Shown here: in pieces, positions 6,237-8,424 of the stretch
How positions within the stretch are numbered: position 1 is the stretch's first letter
How the letters are laid out: the number at the start of each line of letters is the position of its first letter
NCBI GenBank assembly: GCA_050049355.1
Contig: JASFWK010000092.1
Coordinates: forward strand, 1 to 8,424
Direction: 5' to 3'
Length of the DNA stretch: 8,424 nucleotides
From: JASFWK01 sp050049355
GTDB taxonomy: Bacteria > Chloroflexota > Anaerolineae > B4-G1 > DUEL01
Made by a program: the position numbers and the translations under genes
Notes under the pieces: model-generated
Told to the model about the DNA's origin: nothing
The model's database searches: none
What the model saw: only the letters and a program-made list of their open reading frames with translations

Positions 6237-6458
6237 AAGAATGTCGCGTGCCCACGATCGTGAGTTTGCACATTATGCCTCTTTCGACTGGCGTCCTATC
6301 AGCCAGCGGACGGGAGGTACCCCGCGACTTGTTCCCCGGGTGTCAGTTGGCAGTGCACGGAACTCCGACCGCTGCTTGGCGAAGCTATCCCCCTTTGCTC
6401 GACAAAGAAGACGATCGATCAGATTCCTGACAAGCTCTCAGAATAAGGAGGTCGCACT

Positions 6459-7538
6459 ATGAAAGGTTCAAGCTTAGAGCATAGTTTGAGCCAGCGAGGA
6501 GTCTCGCGTCGGGAGTTCCTCAAGTTCTGCACGGTTATGGCGGGGACCTTGGCACTGGAAAGCGCCCTGGGGCCCCGCATCGCGCGTGCACTGGAATCCG
6601 CCGAGAGAACACCGGTCATCTGGCTTGAGTTCCAGGACTGCGCCGGGTGCACCGAAGCGTTCCTGCGGGCCTCTCGTCCTACCGTCGCCGACATCGTACT
6701 GGACGTCTTGTCTGTAGATTACCACGAGACGATTATGGCAGCCGCGGGCCGTCAGGCGGAGGAGGCCAAGGCGGCCACGGTAGAGGCGGGCGGCCATCTG
6801 GTGATCGTGGAGGGTTCCATCCCGAGAAAGGACAACGGCATCTACTGCACGATCGGCGGACGCACGGCCGCCGATATCCTGGAGGAGACGACCCGCGATG
6901 CCCTCGCCGTCATCACCGTAGGCAGTTGCGCTGCTTTCGGCAACATCCCTGCCGCCGATCCTAACCCCACCGGCGCGGTTGGCGTGAGCGAGCTTGTGAA
7001 GCACATTCCCGTGGTCAACCTCCCGGGTTGTCCCGTGAACGTGGTCAACGTCACGGCGACAGTGGTCCATTACCTTACCTACGGTTCTTTGCCAGCGGTG
7101 GATCGCCTGGGTCGGCCCTTGTTCGCCTTTGGCAAGCGCATCCACGATAACTGCGAGCGCCGCTCCCATTTCGACGCCGGTCAGTATGTCGAGGAGTGGG
7201 GAGACGAGGGGCATCGCAGGGGCTGGTGTCTGTACAAGATGGGCTGCAAGGGGCCCGAGACCTACCACAATTGTCCCACTGTGCGCTACAACGAGGGCAC
7301 CAACTGGCCTGTCGGCGCTGGCCACGGCTGTCTTGGGTGCTCCGAGCCTGGGTTCTGGGACACGATGACTCCCTTCTACGAGCGGCTGCCAGACGTGGAG
7401 GGCTTCGGCGTCGAGGCGACCGTGGACAAGATCGGCTTGGGCCTGACGGCAGCGGCCGCAGCCGGCGTGGCTGCTCACGCTGTCGGCAGCGCTGTGCGGA
7501 AGAAGGCGAAGGCATCGGCTGAGGAATCACAGGAATAG
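6459..7538 (+). CDS. hyaA: Group 1 [NiFe] hydrogenase small subunit, Tat-exported
   Basis: Electron-transfer subunit of a membrane-bound H2-uptake hydrogenase, 359 residues. The Tat signal is SRREFLK (16-22), followed by a hydrophobic stretch and a likely cleavage after Ala44 (ARA). Cluster ligands by alignment are: proximal [4Fe-4S] Cys61, Cys64, Cys157, Cys191; distal [4Fe-4S] His229, Cys232, Cys257, Cys263; medial [3Fe-4S] Cys272, Cys291, Cys294, with Pro284 replacing a fourth Cys. A C-terminal hydrophobic helix (about 325-346) followed by KKAK is the membrane anchor. The O2-tolerance extra cysteines are absent: Gly63 and Asn162 occupy those sites. TAAGGAGGT (6444-6452) is an almost perfect ribosome binding site 6 nt before the ATG. 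The large subunit follows after 31 bp. The symbol is by family (HyaA/HupS/HydA); the exact group 1 subgroup is uncertain. Confidence 0.97.
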   Translation: MKGSSLEHSLSQRGVSRREFLKFCTVMAGTLALESALGPRIARALESAERTPVIWLEFQDCAGCTEAFLRASRPTVADIVLDVLSVDYHETIMAAAGRQAEEAKAATVEAGGHLVIVEGSIPRKDNGIYCTIGGRTAADILEETTRDALAVITVGSCAAFGNIPAADPNPTGAVGVSELVKHIPVVNLPGCPVNVVNVTATVVHYLTYGSLPAVDRLGRPLFAFGKRIHDNCERRSHFDAGQYVEEWGDEGHRRGWCLYKMGCKGPETYHNCPTVRYNEGTNWPVGAGHGCLGCSEPGFWDTMTPFYERLPDVEGFGVEATVDKIGLGLTAAAAAGVAAHAVGSAVRKKAKASAEESQE

Positions 7539-7569
7539 GGAAGAAGAAGGACAGACTTAAGGAGGCAAA

Positions 7570-8424
7570 ATGCCTAAGATTGCTATTGATCCTATCACGC
7601 GCATCGAGGGTCACCTGCGAGTTGAGCTGGAGGTTGAAGACGGTCAGGTGACCAATGCCTGGAGCAGCAGCACAATGTTCCGAGGTATCGAGCGCATTCT
7701 CAGAGGGCGTGATCCCCGAGATGCCTGGGCTTTCACCCAGCGCATATGTGGTGTCTGAACGACGGTACATGCTGTCTGCTCGGTTCGAGCAGTAGAGGAT
7801 GCCCTGGGGATTCAGATCCCTCCTAACGCCCGTTTGATTCGCAATATCCTTGAATGTATTCAATACGTTCAGGATCATGTAATTCACTTCTATCACCTCC
7901 ACGCACTAGACTGGGTGGATATCGTCAGTGCGCTGAATGCCGACCCGGCTGCGACGGCCGAACTGGCCCAATCGATCTCCGATTGGCCTAAGTCCAGTAC
8001 GACTTACTTCAAAGGCGTTCAGGATCGCATCGGCGCGTTTGTGGAGAGCGGCCAACTCGGGCCATTTGCCAACGCCTACTGGGGCCACTCCGCATACCAG
8101 TTGCCTCCAGAAGCCAACCTCATGGCTACGGCTCACTACCTGGAGGCCCTGGACTGGCAGCGGGAGGTCATCAAGGCTCACGCCATTCTAGGCGCCAAGA
8201 ACCCTCACCTGCAGACCTACCTGGTTGGGGGTATGGCTTGCCCGGTGGATCCCAACAGTCAGGCGGCTATCAACGCTGACAGCATTGCTCATCTCCGTTC
8301 GCTCTTTGTCAAGGCGAGGGAGTTCGTCGAGAAGGTCTATCTGCCGGACGTGCTGGCGGTGGCTCCCTTCTATCTGGATTGGGCTGGCCTGGGTGAGGGC
8401 CTGGGCAACTTCCTCTCCTACGGA
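7570..8424 (+). CDS. hyaB: [NiFe] hydrogenase large subunit with in-frame UGA, probable selenoprotein (3' truncated by window)
   Basis: Catalytic subunit carrying the Ni-Fe(CN)2CO site that splits H2; 285 codons are visible. Group 1 landmarks are DPITRIEGHLRVE (7-19, Glu13 being the proton-gate Glu), MFRGIERILRGRDPRDAWAFTQRICGV (36-62), then TGA as codon 63, then TTVHAVCSVRAVEDALGI (64-81). Further on are PPNARLIRNI (84-93), DHVIHFYHLHALDWVD (102-117) and HAILGAKNPHLQTYLVGGMACP (204-225). The TGA replaces the second Cys of RxCGxCxxxH. Arg58, Cys60, Gly61 and His67 are intact. The frame is otherwise clean to the window end, and a SECIS-like hairpin follows the TGA. AAGGAGG (7559-7565) lies 4 nt before the ATG. 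The C-terminal DPCxxC motif and protease-cleaved tail lie beyond the window. If the TGA is not decoded, only a 62-residue fragment would be made. A pseudogene is the alternative, judged less likely. Confidence 0.92.
7756..7758 (+). other. In-frame TGA, probable selenocysteine codon (Sec63)
   Basis: TGA stands at the second Cys of the N-terminal Ni-ligand motif: R58-I-C60-G-V-U63-T-T-V-H67. In this family that residue bridges Ni and Fe. TGA ends ileS, lspA and hypB here, so the code is not globally reassigned. Confidence 0.8.
7776..7792 (+). promoter_or_regulatory. Probable bacterial SECIS element
   Basis: CTGCTCG (7776-7782), loop GTT (7783-7785) and CGAGCAG (7786-7792) form a perfect 7-bp stem. 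If the top G-C pair opens, the loop is GGTTC, with the GU typical of SelB-binding loops. The loop begins 24 nt after the TGA, inside the roughly 16-37 nt window usual for bacterial SECIS. T7775 opposite T7793 could give the unpaired base below the upper stem. CAT (7768-7770) with ATG (7799-7801) may extend the lower helix. Confidence 0.75.

Larger units (their letters stand above)
6125..6458. other. Regulatory/leader region upstream of hydrogenase genes
   Basis: A 334-base gap without a supported gene. It contains the consensus promoter at 6182-6209, a split direct repeat on both sides of it, and about 240 nt of transcribed leader. The leader has a 10-bp palindrome CACGATCGTG (6253-6262) and weak hairpins at 6288-6306 (CTGGC/GCCAG), 6311-6324 (CGGG/CCCG) and 6393-6407 (CTTTG/CAAAG). 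No known riboswitch class is recognised. A 73-codon frame at 6241-6462 overlaps the small-subunit start as ATGA but has no recognisable homology and weak start signals. Confidence 0.6.

Noticed and set aside
6241..6462. 73-codon frame in the hydrogenase leader
   Set aside because: There is no homology I can see, mixed codon use and only a weak, distant AAGG before the ATG. The ATGA overlap is suggestive, so it is kept as a finding but not called as a gene.
6639..6650. O2-tolerant [4Fe-3S] proximal cluster
   Set aside because: The CxGC motif has Gly at the first extra-Cys site, and Asn162 occupies the second.
7756..7758. TGA as a simple nonsense mutation (large subunit pseudogene)
   Set aside because: It falls exactly on a redox Cys codon, the remaining 222 codons show no further damage, and a SECIS-like hairpin follows at the right distance. 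It is not fully excluded without selABCD data.
7756..7758. TGA read as Trp or Gly under an alternative genetic code
   Set aside because: ileS, lspA and hypB end in TGA at family-appropriate lengths, and the conserved residue at this site is Cys, not Trp or Gly.
7075..7902. Minus-strand open frame of 275 codons across the hydrogenase genes
   Set aside because: It is Ser/Arg/Pro-rich with no recognisable domain and is antisense to two well-supported genes.

Overview
This is a GC-rich bacterial window with every supported gene on the + strand. It has two functional blocks. Synteny and protein style (an IleS of the DUF5915-carrying clade, a DksA/TraR-lspA-rluD cluster, TTG and GTG starts, heptad-like intergenic repeats) suggest an uncultivated, possibly Chloroflexota-like bacterium. 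That placement is inference and only moderately supported.

Block 1 (1-3413) is housekeeping. It contains the 3' part of ileS, a probable extended -10 promoter, a DksA/TraR-type zinc-finger protein, lspA (lipoprotein signal peptidase) and an RluD-type rRNA pseudouridine synthase. The last three genes are tightly packed. lspA and the pseudouridine synthase overlap by four bases.

Block 2 (3414-8424) is a hydrogenase locus. A short repeat-bearing spacer is followed by a nitrilase-superfamily protein that has lost its catalytic cysteine. Next come hypB and hypC ([NiFe]-hydrogenase maturation) and a NarL/LuxR-type response regulator. A leader region then carries a sigma70-type promoter with two perfect consensus hexamers, followed by the Tat-exported, membrane-anchored small subunit of a group 1 [NiFe] uptake hydrogenase and the large subunit, which runs off the window end.

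The main finding is in the large subunit. The reading frame has one in-frame TGA (7756-7758), exactly where the second cysteine of the N-terminal nickel-ligand motif RxCGxCxxxH should be. The frame then continues for 222 intact, clearly homologous codons to the window end. A 7-bp hairpin, CTGCTCG-GTT-CGAGCAG (7776-7792), starts 17 nt after the TGA. Its apical loop begins 24 nt after the TGA, which is the geometry of a bacterial SECIS element. The simplest reading is a selenocysteine-containing [NiFe] hydrogenase with Sec at an N-terminal position that bridges Ni and Fe in this family. In characterised [NiFeSe] hydrogenases the Sec is in the C-terminal motif.

How the parts could work together: HypB delivers nickel and HypC carries the Fe(CN)2CO precursor. 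The response regulator may control the strong promoter that follows it. The assembled heterodimer would be exported by the Tat pathway and anchored to pass electrons from H2 to the membrane. hypA, hypD, hypE, hypF, the maturation protease, a cytochrome b partner, the cognate histidine kinase and the Sec machinery (selA, selB, selC, selD) are not in the window.
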